From the NCBI GenBank assembly GCA_903859155.1, contig CAIOLO010000030.1, positions 1 to 48,381 on the forward strand: a stretch of DNA of 48,381 bases, written 5' to 3'. A program made the position numbers and the translations under genes. The notes under the pieces were generated by a model. It searched no databases. It saw only the letters and a list, made by a program, of their open reading frames with translations, and was not told where the DNA came from. Origin of the DNA: an uncultured beta proteobacterium. GTDB lineage: Bacteria > Pseudomonadota > Gammaproteobacteria > Burkholderiales > SG8-39. Of the stretch, positions 9,579 through 19,552 are shown in pieces. Within the stretch, counting starts at the first letter, position 1, and each line of letters starts with the position of its first letter.

Positions 9579-10135
9579 CGGCGAAAAGCGACGGCGCGGA
9601 TTTGGCTGCGATCGGCCCCAGCGATCTGTTTCTGGCGTTTTTCAAGATCGGCATACAAGGTTTCGGCGGTGTTCTTCCCTGGGCGCGACGGGTGCTGGTC
9701 GAGGAGCGGCGCTGGTTTACCGAGGATGAATTTCTCGATGCCTGGGGACTGGCCCAGGCACTTCCCGGTGGCAACATCATCAACCTTTCGCTGGGTTTCG
9801 GACTGCGCTGCGCCGGCCCTCTGGGGGCATTGGCGGGTTTTTGCGGACTGACGCTTGCGCCATTTGCCATCATGGTTGGTCTGGGCATTTTGTACACCCG
9901 CTTTGGCCAGATGCCCGGTGTGGACGGCGTGCTGCGCGGCGTGGCCTGCGCCGGTGCGGGCCTGGTGGTCGCCACCGGTTTGCGTTTCTCCGCCAGTCCG
10001 CGCATGCGTTCGCCGCTGGCGCTGTTCGCCGGCGCGGCATTCGTGCTCAGCGCCCTGGTGAAATGGCCGCTGGCCCTGGTGCTGCTGGTGCTGACACCGC
10101 TGAGCTGGTGGTATTGTTGGTTACGCTTGCAATGA
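9575..10135 (+). CDS. Chromate transporter ChrA, N-terminal half (short-chain)
   Basis: The 186-residue membrane protein corresponds to one CHR domain. It begins with the conserved SDLFLAFFKIGIQGFGGVLP and has the AQALPGGNIINLSLGFG motif followed by several hydrophobic segments. Short-chain CHR proteins work as pairs, one for each half of the long ChrA. The family exports chromate or related oxyanions, but many members have an untested substrate. The start overlaps the xerC stop (ATGA) and its stop overlaps the start of the second half in the same way. Confidence 0.88.
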   Translation: MTAKSDGADLAAIGPSDLFLAFFKIGIQGFGGVLPWARRVLVEERRWFTEDEFLDAWGLAQALPGGNIINLSLGFGLRCAGPLGALAGFCGLTLAPFAIMVGLGILYTRFGQMPGVDGVLRGVACAGAGLVVATGLRFSASPRMRSPLALFAGAAFVLSALVKWPLALVLLVLTPLSWWYCWLRLQ

Positions 10136-10659
10136 ACTGGGACCTGGCCCTCAGGCTCGCTGCGGAACTGGCGCAAATGTCCTTGTTTGCCGTCGGCGGC
10201 GCAACCAGCATCTACCCTGACCTGCACCGGCGCACCGTCGAAATCAACGGCTGGGTGAGCGATGCCCAATTTGCCGAGATGGTCGGCCTTTCGCAGGCGG
10301 CTCCGGGCCCGAACATGCTGGTGGTGAGTCTGATTGGCTGGAAAATTGCCGGATTTCCGGGAGCGCTGGCAGCATTCATCGGCATGTGCGCGCCCTCTTC
10401 TTTGCTGGTGTATGGGCTGTCGCGCTTCTGGGAGCGACACCGCGAGCGTCGCTGGAACCGCTCCCTGACTGCGGCGCTGGGCCCGATTGCCATCGGGCTG
10501 ACCCTCGCCAGCGGATATCTCGTGACCCTGGGGGCGGGCGGCAGCACGGCGGCCTTTGTGCTTATCGGCATCACGGCGCTGGCGACACTGCTGACCAAAA
10601 TGCACCCGATCTGGTTTATCGGTCTGGGTGCGCTTGCCGGATTGTTGGGTTGGGTATGA
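10132..10659 (+). CDS. Chromate transporter ChrA, C-terminal half (short-chain)
   Basis: The 175-residue membrane protein is the partner CHR domain. It carries MSLFAVGGATSIYPDLHRR and VGLSQAAPGPNMLVVSLIG, the second-half versions of the motifs in the preceding gene. The start at 10132 is chosen because its ATG overlaps the upstream stop. A much longer upstream extension in this frame overlaps the first half and is not coding. The two proteins presumably assemble into one antiparallel transporter in the inner membrane. The pair sits between xerC and rlmI, probably as a lineage-specific insertion. Confidence 0.87.
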   Translation: MNWDLALRLAAELAQMSLFAVGGATSIYPDLHRRTVEINGWVSDAQFAEMVGLSQAAPGPNMLVVSLIGWKIAGFPGALAAFIGMCAPSSLLVYGLSRFWERHRERRWNRSLTAALGPIAIGLTLASGYLVTLGAGGSTAAFVLIGITALATLLTKMHPIWFIGLGALAGLLGWV

Positions 10660-11942
10660 GCATTCCACGGCGCAATCCGCGGCGCGGCGGCACCAGGCGC
10701 CAGAGCGCGGGGCCGCCGCAGGTCAGGCAGTTCCGTTCCAGCGAAACAGGAGCGACGGCGCGGCTCATCCTCAAGGAGGGCCGCGAGCATTCGTTGCAGC
10801 GACGCCACCCCTGGGTGTTTTCCGGTGCCGTGGCCGCGTTGGATGGGGACGTGGCGGCGGGCGGCACGGTTGCGGTGCTCGGTTCCGACGGACGCTTCTT
10901 TGCTTGGGCGGCATATAACCCGCATTCGCAAATCCGCGCACGGGTCTGGAGCTTTGCGCAGGAGGAGTTTCCCGACGACCGATGGTTGCGGGATCGCATT
11001 GCGCGCGCAATCGAACGCCGCAGGCCAATGATTTCGCCGGAAGGCACCAATGCGCTGCGCTTGGTGCATGCCGAATCCGACGGATTGCCTGGCCTGATCG
11101 CCGATCTTTACGCCGACACCCTGGTGCTGCAATTGTCCACGGCAGGCGCCGATTGCCGCCGCGAGGCGATCGTCGCGGCGCTTGCCGATCTCTGCGGTTG
11201 CGCCCGGATCGTCGAGCGCTCCGATGCGGATACCCGTGCGCTCGAGGGTTTGCCAGAGCGCACCGGCATGCTGTTCGGCTCGATGCCGCCGGCGGAAATT
11301 GAAATCCGGGAGCAGGGGCTGCGTTTCGTCGTGGATGTGGTCGGTGGGCAGAAGACCGGTTTCTATCTGGATCAGCGCGACAACCGGGCACGGATAAAGA
11401 TGCACGCCGCAGGCCGCGAAGTGCTGAACTGCTTTTCGTTCACGGGGGCGTTCTCGCTGGCATGCACCGCGGGCGGGGCGAAAAGCGTGTTGTCGATCGA
11501 CAGTTCCGCCACGGCGCTGGACCTGGCGCGACGCAATGCATCGCTCAACGGCATGAGCGCCAGCGGACTCGAATGGATGCAGGCGGATGCTTTTCAGGCG
11601 CTGCGCACTTTGCGCGATCAGGCGCGAAGTTTTGACCTGATTGTCCTCGATCCGCCGAAGTTCGCGCCGACCGCCAAACATGCGCCAGCGGCGGCGCGGG
11701 GTTACAAGGACATCAATATGAGCGCCATGCGGTTGTTGCGTTCCGGCGGCCTGCTGGCGACATTCTCATGCTCCAGCGGGATATCCGAGGATTTGTTTCA
11801 CAAGATTGTGGCGGGTGCGGCAGCCGATGCCGGTGTGTCGGCAACGCTGGTCGATTGGTTCCACGCCGCCCCGGACCACCCCAGCCTGCTCGAATTTCCC
11901 GAGGGGACGTATCTGAAAGGATTGCTGCTGCGCCGGGAATAG
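10656..11942 (+). CDS. rlmI: 23S rRNA (cytosine-1962-C5)-methyltransferase RlmI-like
   Basis: This is a 428-residue class I SAM-dependent methyltransferase. After a basic N-terminal extension of about 30 residues the PUA domain starts with LILKEGREHSLQRRHPWVFS, a strong RlmI signature. The methyltransferase domain has GGQKTGFYLDQRDNR, LNCFSFTGAFSLACTAGG (SAM loop) and LIVLDPPKFAP. RlmI methylates C1962 of 23S rRNA, though related RlmK/L-type specificity cannot be excluded. The start at 10656 overlaps the ChrA stop (ATGA). The usual family length is about 395 residues, so a later start is possible. Confidence 0.87.
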   Translation: MSIPRRNPRRGGTRRQSAGPPQVRQFRSSETGATARLILKEGREHSLQRRHPWVFSGAVAALDGDVAAGGTVAVLGSDGRFFAWAAYNPHSQIRARVWSFAQEEFPDDRWLRDRIARAIERRRPMISPEGTNALRLVHAESDGLPGLIADLYADTLVLQLSTAGADCRREAIVAALADLCGCARIVERSDADTRALEGLPERTGMLFGSMPPAEIEIREQGLRFVVDVVGGQKTGFYLDQRDNRARIKMHAAGREVLNCFSFTGAFSLACTAGGAKSVLSIDSSATALDLARRNASLNGMSASGLEWMQADAFQALRTLRDQARSFDLIVLDPPKFAPTAKHAPAAARGYKDINMSAMRLLRSGGLLATFSCSSGISEDLFHKIVAGAAADAGVSATLVDWFHAAPDHPSLLEFPEGTYLKGLLLRRE

Positions 11943-12314
11943 CGCCGGAACGAGATGGGGCAACCAGAGCGGTTCTGCCCGCGTATGGCACAGTTCCCGG
12001 CACGACCCGGCCAGTATTGACTCGCAATATTGACTCGATATCCTGCGGGTCAAGCTACACCACGCGCCAGATTACCGTCCTGAATCAGGCATGATTTACC
12101 TAACGCATTGATTTGGCGTAAATTTTTAAACAAAGACAGGTGAGACTCAATTGGGTGCGCTGATTGCATCGCGGCGCCGACCTGATTACACTGTCGCCCC
12201 TCGCATCGGCGTTACCTTTTGGCTGCTACCGGGTCAGGGGTTGTCGTCGGACGCTACGTTACAAGTGCTGGCGCTGTCGTTCTTGGAAATCAGAAGCCGC
12301 ACGGAGAAGAAGCA
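11943..12314 (+). other. Intergenic leader before the COG0523 gene
   Basis: These 372 bases hold no convincing gene. A perfect 10-base direct repeat TATTGACTCG occurs at 12015-12024 and 12028-12037. A possible promoter is TTTACC (12095-12100), 18 bases, then TAAATT (12119-12124), which would leave a leader of about 185 bases. No Zur-type palindrome or known riboswitch was recognised. Confidence 0.4.
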
Positions 12315-13304
12315 ATGGAACAGGAAAACATGGTGCCGGTCACGATCCTGACGGGTTTTCTCGGCAGCGGCAAGACCACGCTCCTAAATCGCATTCTCAA
12401 GGAGGACCACGGTTATCGAATCGCGGTCATCGAGAATGAGTTTGGTGAAACTGGCGTCGACAATGAAATTCTTCTTGATAGCGGGGAAGAGCAGATTGTC
12501 GAGATGAACAACGGTTGCATTTGCTGCACCGTACGCGGCGATCTCATCCGCATCCTTGGCGATCTGCGCGAGCGGCGCGATTCCGGCAAGCTGAAATTTG
12601 ATCGCGTGGTCATTGAAACCACCGGAATGGCAAACCCCGGGCCGGTGGCGCAGACATTTTTCCTGGATGAGGCCATCGGCAATTATTACCTTCTGGACAG
12701 CGTCCTGACACTGGTGGATGCGAAGCACGCGCAGAAGCAGTTGGATGATTTCAACGAAGCGCAGGAGCAGGTGGGGTTTGCCGACCGCATACTGATGAGC
12801 AAGACCGATCTGGTGACCGACGAGGAGCAGGAGGCCCTGCGCAAGCGCCTGGTGCGCCTGAATCCGCGGGCACCGATTCGAAAGGTTCATTTTGGCAATG
12901 CGCCGGTCGGGGAAATTCTCGATATCCGGGGCTTTAATCTGAACGCCACGCTGGAAATAGATCCGGATTTTCTGGAGGATGCCGCGCATGATCACAACGA
13001 ACATGTGCGTTCATTCGTATTTCGCGCCGACCGGCCCTTCGACGGGGGCAAGCTGGAGGAGTTTCTGTCCGGGCTGACACAGGTTTACGGGCCGGATATG
13101 TTGCGTTATAAAGGTGTCCTGTATCTCAAGGATAATGCGCATCGCGTGGTTTTTCAGGGCGTCCACCAATTGATGGGTGGCGACATGGGCAAACCCTGGG
13201 GCGATAGCGAAAAGCGCGAAAGCGTCATGGTATTTATTGGGCGCAATTTGCCCGAAGATCTGTTCGTAAAGGGGCTGGAGCAATGTCTCGAAACATCGCA
13301 GTAA
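12315..13304 (+). CDS. COG0523 (CobW/ZigA/YjiA-type) metal-associated GTPase
   Basis: The 329-residue G3E-family GTPase is thought to deliver or handle metal ions, often zinc. It has the Walker A loop GFLGSGKTTLLNR near residue 14, the metal-binding CxCC motif in NNGCICCTVRGDL, the Walker B region VIETTGMANPGPV and the guanine motif SKTD. The C-terminal domain contains the HDHNEH segment, a histidine cluster that may bind metal. The start at 12315 is preceded by GGAGAAG; an upstream extension in this frame has no support. The dksA start overlaps its 3' end by 22 bases, so the two are co-expressed. Which metal it serves is not visible. Confidence 0.9.
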   Translation: MEQENMVPVTILTGFLGSGKTTLLNRILKEDHGYRIAVIENEFGETGVDNEILLDSGEEQIVEMNNGCICCTVRGDLIRILGDLRERRDSGKLKFDRVVIETTGMANPGPVAQTFFLDEAIGNYYLLDSVLTLVDAKHAQKQLDDFNEAQEQVGFADRILMSKTDLVTDEEQEALRKRLVRLNPRAPIRKVHFGNAPVGEILDIRGFNLNATLEIDPDFLEDAAHDHNEHVRSFVFRADRPFDGGKLEEFLSGLTQVYGPDMLRYKGVLYLKDNAHRVVFQGVHQLMGGDMGKPWGDSEKRESVMVFIGRNLPEDLFVKGLEQCLETSQ

Positions 13305-13831
13305 AAACATCAGCGAAGGCCGTCTCGGCCCGTGCCGCAGGCAAAACCGCGGGAAAACCCGGGGCTACGGCGGCGCCAAACAAGGAATCCCCGCAGCGGA
13401 CGGGGCCGGAGAGAGTCGCCTCCAACGGACTGACGGAATCCGCGTTGCGCAAAGCGCCGGCCGCTGATTATATGAGTGCCGCGCAATTGATCTACTTCCG
13501 TGAAATGCTTGTCGAAAACCAAAAAGAACTCATAGAAAACGCCGGTGTGACATCCGAACACCTGCGTGAGCACGAGGTTGAGCCGGATCCCACCGACCAG
13601 GCGACCATCGAAGAGGAATATGCGCTTGAGTTGCGCGCCCGCGATCGGGAACGCAAGCTGCTGAAGAAAATTGAACAGTCGCTGCGGCGCATCGACGATG
13701 GCACCTACGGATGGTGCGAGGAGACTGGCGAACCGATCGGTATTCCGCGCCTGCTGGCCCGTCCTACAGCGACACTGACCATCGAGGCGCAGTCGCGCCG
13801 CGAGCTCAAGCAAAAGCTCTACGGGGACTAG
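13283..13831 (+). CDS. dksA: RNA polymerase-binding transcription factor DksA, zinc-finger cysteines mostly replaced
   Basis: The 182-residue DksA protein binds the RNA polymerase secondary channel and works with ppGpp. A low-complexity Ala/Lys extension (about 60 residues) precedes the core starting at YMSAAQLIYFREML. The coiled-coil tip keeps the acidic DPTDQAT loop. The C-terminal finger reads WCEETGEPIGIPRLLARPTA then TLTIEAQ: only the first of the four canonical cysteines remains, and the others are Thr, Thr and Ala. Such variants fold without zinc. I recall that many betaproteobacterial DksA proteins share this feature, so it may be the main copy. GGAG lies five bases before the ATG, within the COG0523 gene. 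Confidence 0.92.
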   Translation: MSRNIAVKTSAKAVSARAAGKTAGKPGATAAPNKESPQRTGPERVASNGLTESALRKAPAADYMSAAQLIYFREMLVENQKELIENAGVTSEHLREHEVEPDPTDQATIEEEYALELRARDRERKLLKKIEQSLRRIDDGTYGWCEETGEPIGIPRLLARPTATLTIEAQSRRELKQKLYGD

Positions 13832-13894
13832 GTAGGCGCCGCAGTTCCATGCATGGCGCGTTTGCCCGGCGACGTGCCCGGATCGGCGGCCTGA

Positions 13895-13921
13895 TGCGGC
13901 GGTATTTTATTCACCGCCGCA
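13895..13921. repeat. Perfect stem-loop between dksA and hslV
   Basis: TGCGGCGGT and ACCGCCGCA form a 9-base-pair stem with a 9-base AT-rich loop, 34 bases before the hslV start. There is no T-run on either strand, so it is not a standard terminator. It may stabilise the dksA message end or shape the hslV leader. Confidence 0.5.
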
Positions 13922-13954
13922 AATTCCGAATTCTGTCGCCTTAGTCAGGGGCAT

Positions 13955-14491
13955 ATGGAACAGTTCCACGGGACCACTATTCTCTCGGCGCGTCGCGATG
14001 GCAAAGTTGCCCTGGGCGGCGATGGCCAGGTCACATTGGGCAATATTGTCATCAAGGCCAGCGCGCGCAAGGTGCGTCGCATTTACAACGAACGCATTCT
14101 CGCGGGCTTTGCCGGCGGCACCGCCGATGCATTCACCTTGTTCGAGCGCTTCGAGGCCAAGCTGGAAAAACATCAGGGCAACCTTGTGCGTTCGGCCGTC
14201 GAACTCGCCAAGGATTGGCGTACGGATCGGGTGCTGCGCCGCCTGGAGGCCATGCTCGCGGTCGCCGACAGGGAGTCCTCGCTGATTATCACCGGACTGG
14301 GTGATGTGCTCGAGCCGGAACTGGGACTGCTGGCGATCGGCTCCGGCGGACCGTACGCCCAATCGGCGGCGCGCGCCTTGCTTGAAAACTCTCCGCTATC
14401 GGCCGAGGAGGTGGTGCGCAAATCGCTGGAAATCGCCGCGGACCTGTGTATCTACACCAATCGCAGTATCGTCATCGAGACGCTGGAATAG
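13955..14491 (+). CDS. hslV: ATP-dependent protease subunit HslV
   Basis: The 178-residue proteasome-like peptidase forms the proteolytic core of HslUV, a cytosolic heat-shock protease. The N-terminus [20 protein letters not shown] contains the Thr exposed by processing (TTILSARR). GDGQVTLGN and [18 protein letters not shown] are standard. The ATG at 13955 is placed by homology; its ribosome site (CAGGGG) is modest. hslU follows after 30 bases. No clear sigma-32 promoter was seen in front of it. Confidence 0.97.
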   Translation: MEQFHGTTILSARRDGKVALGGDGQVTLGNIVIKASARKVRRIYNERILAGFAGGTADAFTLFERFEAKLEKHQGNLVRSAVELAKDWRTDRVLRRLEAMLAVADRESSLIITGLGDVLEPELGLLAIGSGGPYAQSAARALLENSPLSAEEVVRKSLEIAADLCIYTNRSIVIETLE

Positions 14492-14521
14492 GCGCGTGGC
14501 CGGCTGGTTCACGCAGAAACA

Positions 14522-15865
14522 ATGAGCGGTTTTTCATCAATGACCCCACAGGAAATTGTTCTTGAGCTGGACAAGAATATCGTTGGCCAGGCGGGCGCAA
14601 AGAAGGCGGTGGCCATTGCGTTGCGCAATCGGTGGCGCCGCCAGCAGGTTGCCGAGCCGTTGCGGCAGGAAATCACCCCCAAAAACATCCTGATGATCGG
14701 GCCAACCGGCGTGGGCAAGACCGAGATCGCGCGCCGGCTCGCTCGCCTCGCGGATGCGCCCTTCATCAAGGTGGAGGCCACCAAATTCACGGAGGTCGGC
14801 TATGTCGGGCGTGACGTGGAAACCATCATCCGCGATCTGGCCGAAATCAGCATCAAGCAGACCCGCGAATCCGCAAAACTCAACGTCAGGGCGCAGGCCG
14901 AGGACGCGGCTGAAGATCGCGTGCTGGATGTCCTGTTGCCGCGCGCGCGCGAAACAGGATTCGCCGCCGATGCGTCGCAGACCGAAGAGTCCGCGACGCG
15001 TCAGAAGTTCAGAAAGAAGTTGCGCGAAGGCGAACTCGATGAGCGTGAAATCGAGATCGAGGTGGCCGCGCCCGCGGCGCAGATGGAGATACTCGCGCCA
15101 CCCGGCATGGAGGAGCTGACCCAGCAGATCCAGGGCATGTTCCAGAACCTCTCCGGCAGCCGCCACAAGTCGAAGAAAATGCGGATCAAGGACGCGTACC
15201 GGGTGCTGGTCGACGAAGAGGCCGCGCGTCTGGTCAATGACGACGATTTGCGCGCGCATGCGCTGGCAAATGTCGAGCAGAACGGGATTGTTTTTCTCGA
15301 TGAAATTGACAAGATCACCTCGCGTGGCGAGACCGCCGGGGCCGAAGTGTCCAGGCAGGGCGTGCAGCGCGATCTGCTGCCTTTGGTGGAGGGAACGACG
15401 GTTACCACCAAATACGGGCCGATCCGCACCGATCACATCCTGTTTGTGGCGAGCGGAGCGTTTCATCTGGCCAAGCCTTCCGATTTGATTCCGGAGATGC
15501 AGGGGCGCTTTCCCATTCGCGTTGAATTGAATTCGCTGACGGTCGAGGACTTCGAACGCATACTCACCGCAACCGATGCCTGTCTCACGCGCCAGTACCA
15601 GGCGATGCTGGCCACCGACAATGTGGAGCTGGAATTTCTGCCCGAGGGCATTCGCCGCCTGGCCGAAATCGCCTGGTCGGTAAACGAAAAGACCGAGAAT
15701 ATTGGCGCACGGCGGCTCTACACCGTCATGGAGCGCCTGCTGGAGGAAGTGTCTTTCGAAGCCGGCAGGCTCGAGAAAGTGCGAATAGTCATCGACGCCG
15801 CCTATGTCGATGCAAGGCTGAAGGAATTAGCCGGCAGCGAGGATCTGGCGCGCTACGTTCTGTAG
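14522..15865 (+). CDS. hslU: ATP-dependent protease ATPase subunit HslU
   Basis: The 447-residue AAA+ unfoldase feeds substrates to HslV. Walker A is GPTGVGKT at residues 60-67 and Walker B is [10 protein letters not shown] near 256. The I-domain lies between about 110 and 230 and includes the [12 protein letters not shown] segment. Sensor residues are in the GRFPIRVEL region and the C-terminus ends in ARYVL, which docks into HslV. Length is typical. It is co-transcribed with hslV and followed by argB after 75 bases. Confidence 0.98.
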   Translation: MSGFSSMTPQEIVLELDKNIVGQAGAKKAVAIALRNRWRRQQVAEPLRQEITPKNILMIGPTGVGKTEIARRLARLADAPFIKVEATKFTEVGYVGRDVETIIRDLAEISIKQTRESAKLNVRAQAEDAAEDRVLDVLLPRARETGFAADASQTEESATRQKFRKKLREGELDEREIEIEVAAPAAQMEILAPPGMEELTQQIQGMFQNLSGSRHKSKKMRIKDAYRVLVDEEAARLVNDDDLRAHALANVEQNGIVFLDEIDKITSRGETAGAEVSRQGVQRDLLPLVEGTTVTTKYGPIRTDHILFVASGAFHLAKPSDLIPEMQGRFPIRVELNSLTVEDFERILTATDACLTRQYQAMLATDNVELEFLPEGIRRLAEIAWSVNEKTENIGARRLYTVMERLLEEVSFEAGRLEKVRIVIDAAYVDARLKELAGSEDLARYVL

Positions 15866-16828
<963 letters not shown>

Positions 16829-16834
16829 CAGCTG

Positions 16835-17293
16835 TCATGCCAGCCGATTGCCTTCCCGGTCCCACAATCCATCCAGGTATCCTTGGGCGGTGTCATGGAT
16901 GGTGAGCAGGCGTCCACGCGGCTTGGTGCTGAATGAGATGTGTACCCAGCGCCCGAACTCCAGAATGCATTGGTCGAATTCGATCACCGACGCGCCGATG
17001 GCCTGTGCAACGGCAAGTGGCGGCCCAAAGGCTTCACAGGTGAAATCGGCCGCCAAACCCCAGACGTGCTGTGAACCGGGCGATCCTCCGACGGCCGTGT
17101 TCAGAGCAGGGCAACGATAGCCGCTCGATATCGAAATAGGGTATTCCAGAAGCGCCTGCACCTGCTCCAGGCCATACGCGAGGCGGCGCAGGTTTTCGAC
17201 GGACTCCGGGGGGGGCATGTTGTCAATTCCCCGCTGGAGTGCGGTTTCCGAATAGGCCAGTTGATCGAGAGAAAAATGCTCAGAAAGCTGCAT
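16835..17293 (-). CDS. M15A-type D,D-carboxypeptidase-like peptidase
   Basis: The 152-residue protein has the metal-binding pattern of the M15 peptidases. GSQHVWGLAADF supplies the first His and Asp, and WVHISF the last His. GYRCPALNTAVGG is the usual lead-in. Members cleave peptidoglycan cross-bridge peptides and occur in phage endolysins as well as in chromosomes. No signal peptide is visible when the start is placed at the MQLSEHFSLDQLA methionine, so export is unclear. A 26-codon upstream extension exists but overlaps the divergent gene's leader. Genomic company suggests a resident gene rather than a prophage. Confidence 0.78.
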   Translation of the reverse strand: MQLSEHFSLDQLAYSETALQRGIDNMPPPESVENLRRLAYGLEQVQALLEYPISISSGYRCPALNTAVGGSPGSQHVWGLAADFTCEAFGPPLAVAQAIGASVIEFDQCILEFGRWVHISFSTKPRGRLLTIHDTAQGYLDGLWDREGNRLA

Positions 17294-17373
17294 GACGGCC
17301 AGAGCGGACGCGATTCGCCAAGTGTAGAGCAATCGGGAGAATTGCAAATCCCGCGCAAGACATCGAGGCAAGC

Positions 17374-18021
17374 GTGAGGCCGACCTGGATTTTCGACCTG
17401 GACAATACCTTGCATGACGCGCGACCGCATATTTTTCCGCACATCGATCGCGCCATGACGGCTTACATCGCCACGCGGCTGTCCATTTCGGAGGCTGAGG
17501 CGCAAACCATGCGCATTCATTACTGGCACCACTATGGCGCGACGCTCAAGGGGCTGGTCCGGCATCACGACATCGATCCCCATGATTTTCTGTGGTGCAC
17601 GCACCAGTTTCCCGATTTACGGGGGATGCTGGTCGCCGATACCGGGCTGCGCCAGATGTTGCGGCGCCTGCCGGGCCGGAAGATTGTATTTACCAACGCG
17701 CCGTTGCACTATGCCAGGGCGGTGCTGGAACTGCTCGGGATAGCCGCCGCTTTCGATGCGGTCTATTCGATAGAGTCGGTGAAATTCAAGCCCAAGCCGG
17801 ATCCGGCGGGTTTCAGGCTGCTGCTGCGTGCCGAGAGTTTGAACCCCTTCAATGCCATTCTTGTTGAAGACACGCTCTCGAGTCTTCGCACCGCACGCTC
17901 CCTGGGTATGCGCACCGTCTGGGTCAGCCAGGAACCGCGGCGGCCGAGCTACGTCGATGTGCGCGTGGCAAGGGTCTTGTCGCTCCCAAAATTCTTTGGC
18001 AGACAAGACTCTTTACGCTAG
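17374..18021 (+). CDS. HAD-family pyrimidine 5'-nucleotidase
   Basis: The 215-residue cytosolic hydrolase is of the SDT1-like pyrimidine 5'-nucleotidase group, which dephosphorylates UMP/CMP-type nucleotides. HAD motif I is IFDLDNTLHDA at the N-terminus, motif II is IVFTNAP, the conserved Lys is in VKFKPKP, and motif IV is ILVEDTLSSL. The start codon is GTG at 17374. The gene lies between argB and slmA, a common betaproteobacterial order. Substrate is inferred from family only. Confidence 0.85.
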   Translation: MRPTWIFDLDNTLHDARPHIFPHIDRAMTAYIATRLSISEAEAQTMRIHYWHHYGATLKGLVRHHDIDPHDFLWCTHQFPDLRGMLVADTGLRQMLRRLPGRKIVFTNAPLHYARAVLELLGIAAAFDAVYSIESVKFKPKPDPAGFRLLLRAESLNPFNAILVEDTLSSLRTARSLGMRTVWVSQEPRRPSYVDVRVARVLSLPKFFGRQDSLR

Positions 18022-18136
18022 CGAGCACTTACAAAACGGAATACACTCGCTGCGTCGGCGCGCGCCCGTCCATGCTCGGATGCGAGGCAATCGGGTCGAT
18101 TTGACCAGCGTTATCCCGATAGGACAAGGGGGCAAG

Positions 18137-18718
18137 ATGACGGAGAAGCGACCAAGACCCAAGCGCGGCGAAAGAAAAATCCAGATTCTGCAAACGCTCG
18201 CCGAAATGCTGCAGCAACCCAAAGGGGAGCGGATTACAACGGCCTTGCTTGCCGCGAGGCTGGAGGTCTCGGAGGCGGCGCTATACCGCCATTTCGCCAG
18301 CAAGGCGCAGATGTTCGAGGGGTTGATCGAATTCATCGAAAGTTCCCTGTTTGGCGTGGTCAACAAGATCACTGCTGAAGAGGAAAGCGGCATCAAGCAG
18401 TTGCATGCGGTTGTCGGGATGCTGTTGGGGTTTGCCGAGAAAAACCCGGGCATGACCAGGGTGTTGACCGGCGATGCGCTGGTCTTTGAAGACGAGCGAT
18501 TGCAGGCACGAATCAACCAAATGCATGACCGTATCGAGGCGAGCATCAAGCAATCGCTTCGTGTGGCCCTAACCCAGGGTCACGACGAGCCCGATCCGGG
18601 CGCGCGGGCGAATCTGATCCTGTGCTATGTCATCGGGCGCTGGCAGCAATACGCCAAGAGCGGCTTCAAGCGTGTGCCGACGGAACTGTGGGACAAGCAG
18701 GGACAGATGATCTTTTAA
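18137..18718 (+). CDS. slmA: Nucleoid occlusion factor SlmA (TetR family)
   Basis: The 193-residue TetR-type DNA-binding protein blocks FtsZ ring formation over the nucleoid. The helix-turn-helix is ITTALLAARLEVSEAALYRH, followed by FASKAQMFEGLIEFIE, both typical of SlmA. The start at 18137 is preceded by AAGGGGGC. The C-terminal half ends in WDKQGQMIF as in relatives. It is separated from the nucleotidase gene by 115 bases and converges with moeB. Confidence 0.93.
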   Translation: MTEKRPRPKRGERKIQILQTLAEMLQQPKGERITTALLAARLEVSEAALYRHFASKAQMFEGLIEFIESSLFGVVNKITAEEESGIKQLHAVVGMLLGFAEKNPGMTRVLTGDALVFEDERLQARINQMHDRIEASIKQSLRVALTQGHDEPDPGARANLILCYVIGRWQQYAKSGFKRVPTELWDKQGQMIF

Positions 18719-18779
18719 CGGCCCAATGTACCGTGCACGCACGACTCGGCCGCCGGACTTGACCGGCCACGGGGTTTTC

Positions 18780-19541
18780 TCAGGCGGCGCGCGCGACCTG
18801 TCCGCATACGCGGCAGTCCGGGTCCTTTTTCAACCGGACCGAACGCCATTCCATCCTCAACGCATCCAGCAGCAGCAACCTGCCAGACAGGGATACGCCG
18901 ACCTGGGCGATCAGTTTGATGGCTTCGGCGGCCTGAACGGTGCCGATGATGCCGGTGAGCGGTGCAAACACTCCCATCACCGCGCAGCGCGTTTCCTCGG
19001 CCTGGGTGTCGGCGGGGAACAGGCATTCGTAGCAGGGACTGTCGGGCTGGCGCATATCGAACACCGCAATCTGGCCGTCGAAACGCACACCCGCGCCAGA
19101 AACCAATGGTTTCCTGTGTCTGACGCAGGCGCGATTTACCGCGTGACGCGTGGCGAAATTATCGCAGCAGTCGAGGACTACATCCGCACGGCCGATCGCA
19201 TCGTCCAGCGCGCTTCCTTCGAGTCTGGCCGCGATGGTCTCCAGTTTCGTCTCGGGGTTGAGACGAACGAGTGTTTCGCGCGCGGAGTCGACCTTGGCCG
19301 ATCCAACGGAATGCGTTGCATGCAGGATCTGGCGTTGCAGGTTGGTGAGGTCGACTGTGTCGCCGTCTGCAAGCGCCACAGTCCCCATGCCCGCCGCCAC
19401 CAGATATATGGTCGCAGGCGACCCCAGGCCGCCCGCACCGATTACCAGTGCACGTGCCTCGAGCAGGCGCTGCTGGCCTTCCACGCCGAATTCGTCCAGC
19501 AGGATATGCCGCGAATAGCGGAGTAGTTGGGCGTCGTCCAT
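18780..19541 (-). CDS. moeB: HesA/MoeB/ThiF family adenylyltransferase
   Basis: The 253-residue E1-like enzyme adenylates the C-terminal glycine of a ubiquitin-fold sulfur carrier (MoaD or ThiS). The ATP-binding loop is VIGAGGLGSPA and the substrate region is DLTNLQRQIL. Zinc is held by two CxxC pairs (CYEC and CRVC). RCAVMGVFAPLTGIIG is the conserved active-site region. Its location downstream of ctpA fits the common moeB position; ThiF cannot be excluded without knowing which carrier protein is present. Confidence 0.9.
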   Translation of the reverse strand: MDDAQLLRYSRHILLDEFGVEGQQRLLEARALVIGAGGLGSPATIYLVAAGMGTVALADGDTVDLTNLQRQILHATHSVGSAKVDSARETLVRLNPETKLETIAARLEGSALDDAIGRADVVLDCCDNFATRHAVNRACVRHRKPLVSGAGVRFDGQIAVFDMRQPDSPCYECLFPADTQAEETRCAVMGVFAPLTGIIGTVQAAEAIKLIAQVGVSLSGRLLLLDALRMEWRSVRLKKDPDCRVCGQVARAA

Positions 19542-19552
19542 GGCCTTTGTTG

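Noticed and set aside
9187-11681. Long minus-strand frames opposite xerC, ChrA and rlmI
   Set aside because: Low-complexity translations opposite clear genes; no homology recognised.
12000-12314. Zur box or cobalamin riboswitch before the COG0523 gene
   Set aside because: No palindrome near the Zur consensus and no cobalamin-box features could be found.
16835-17293. M15 peptidase as part of a prophage lysis module
   Set aside because: It is surrounded by core genes with no phage genes nearby and no change in composition.
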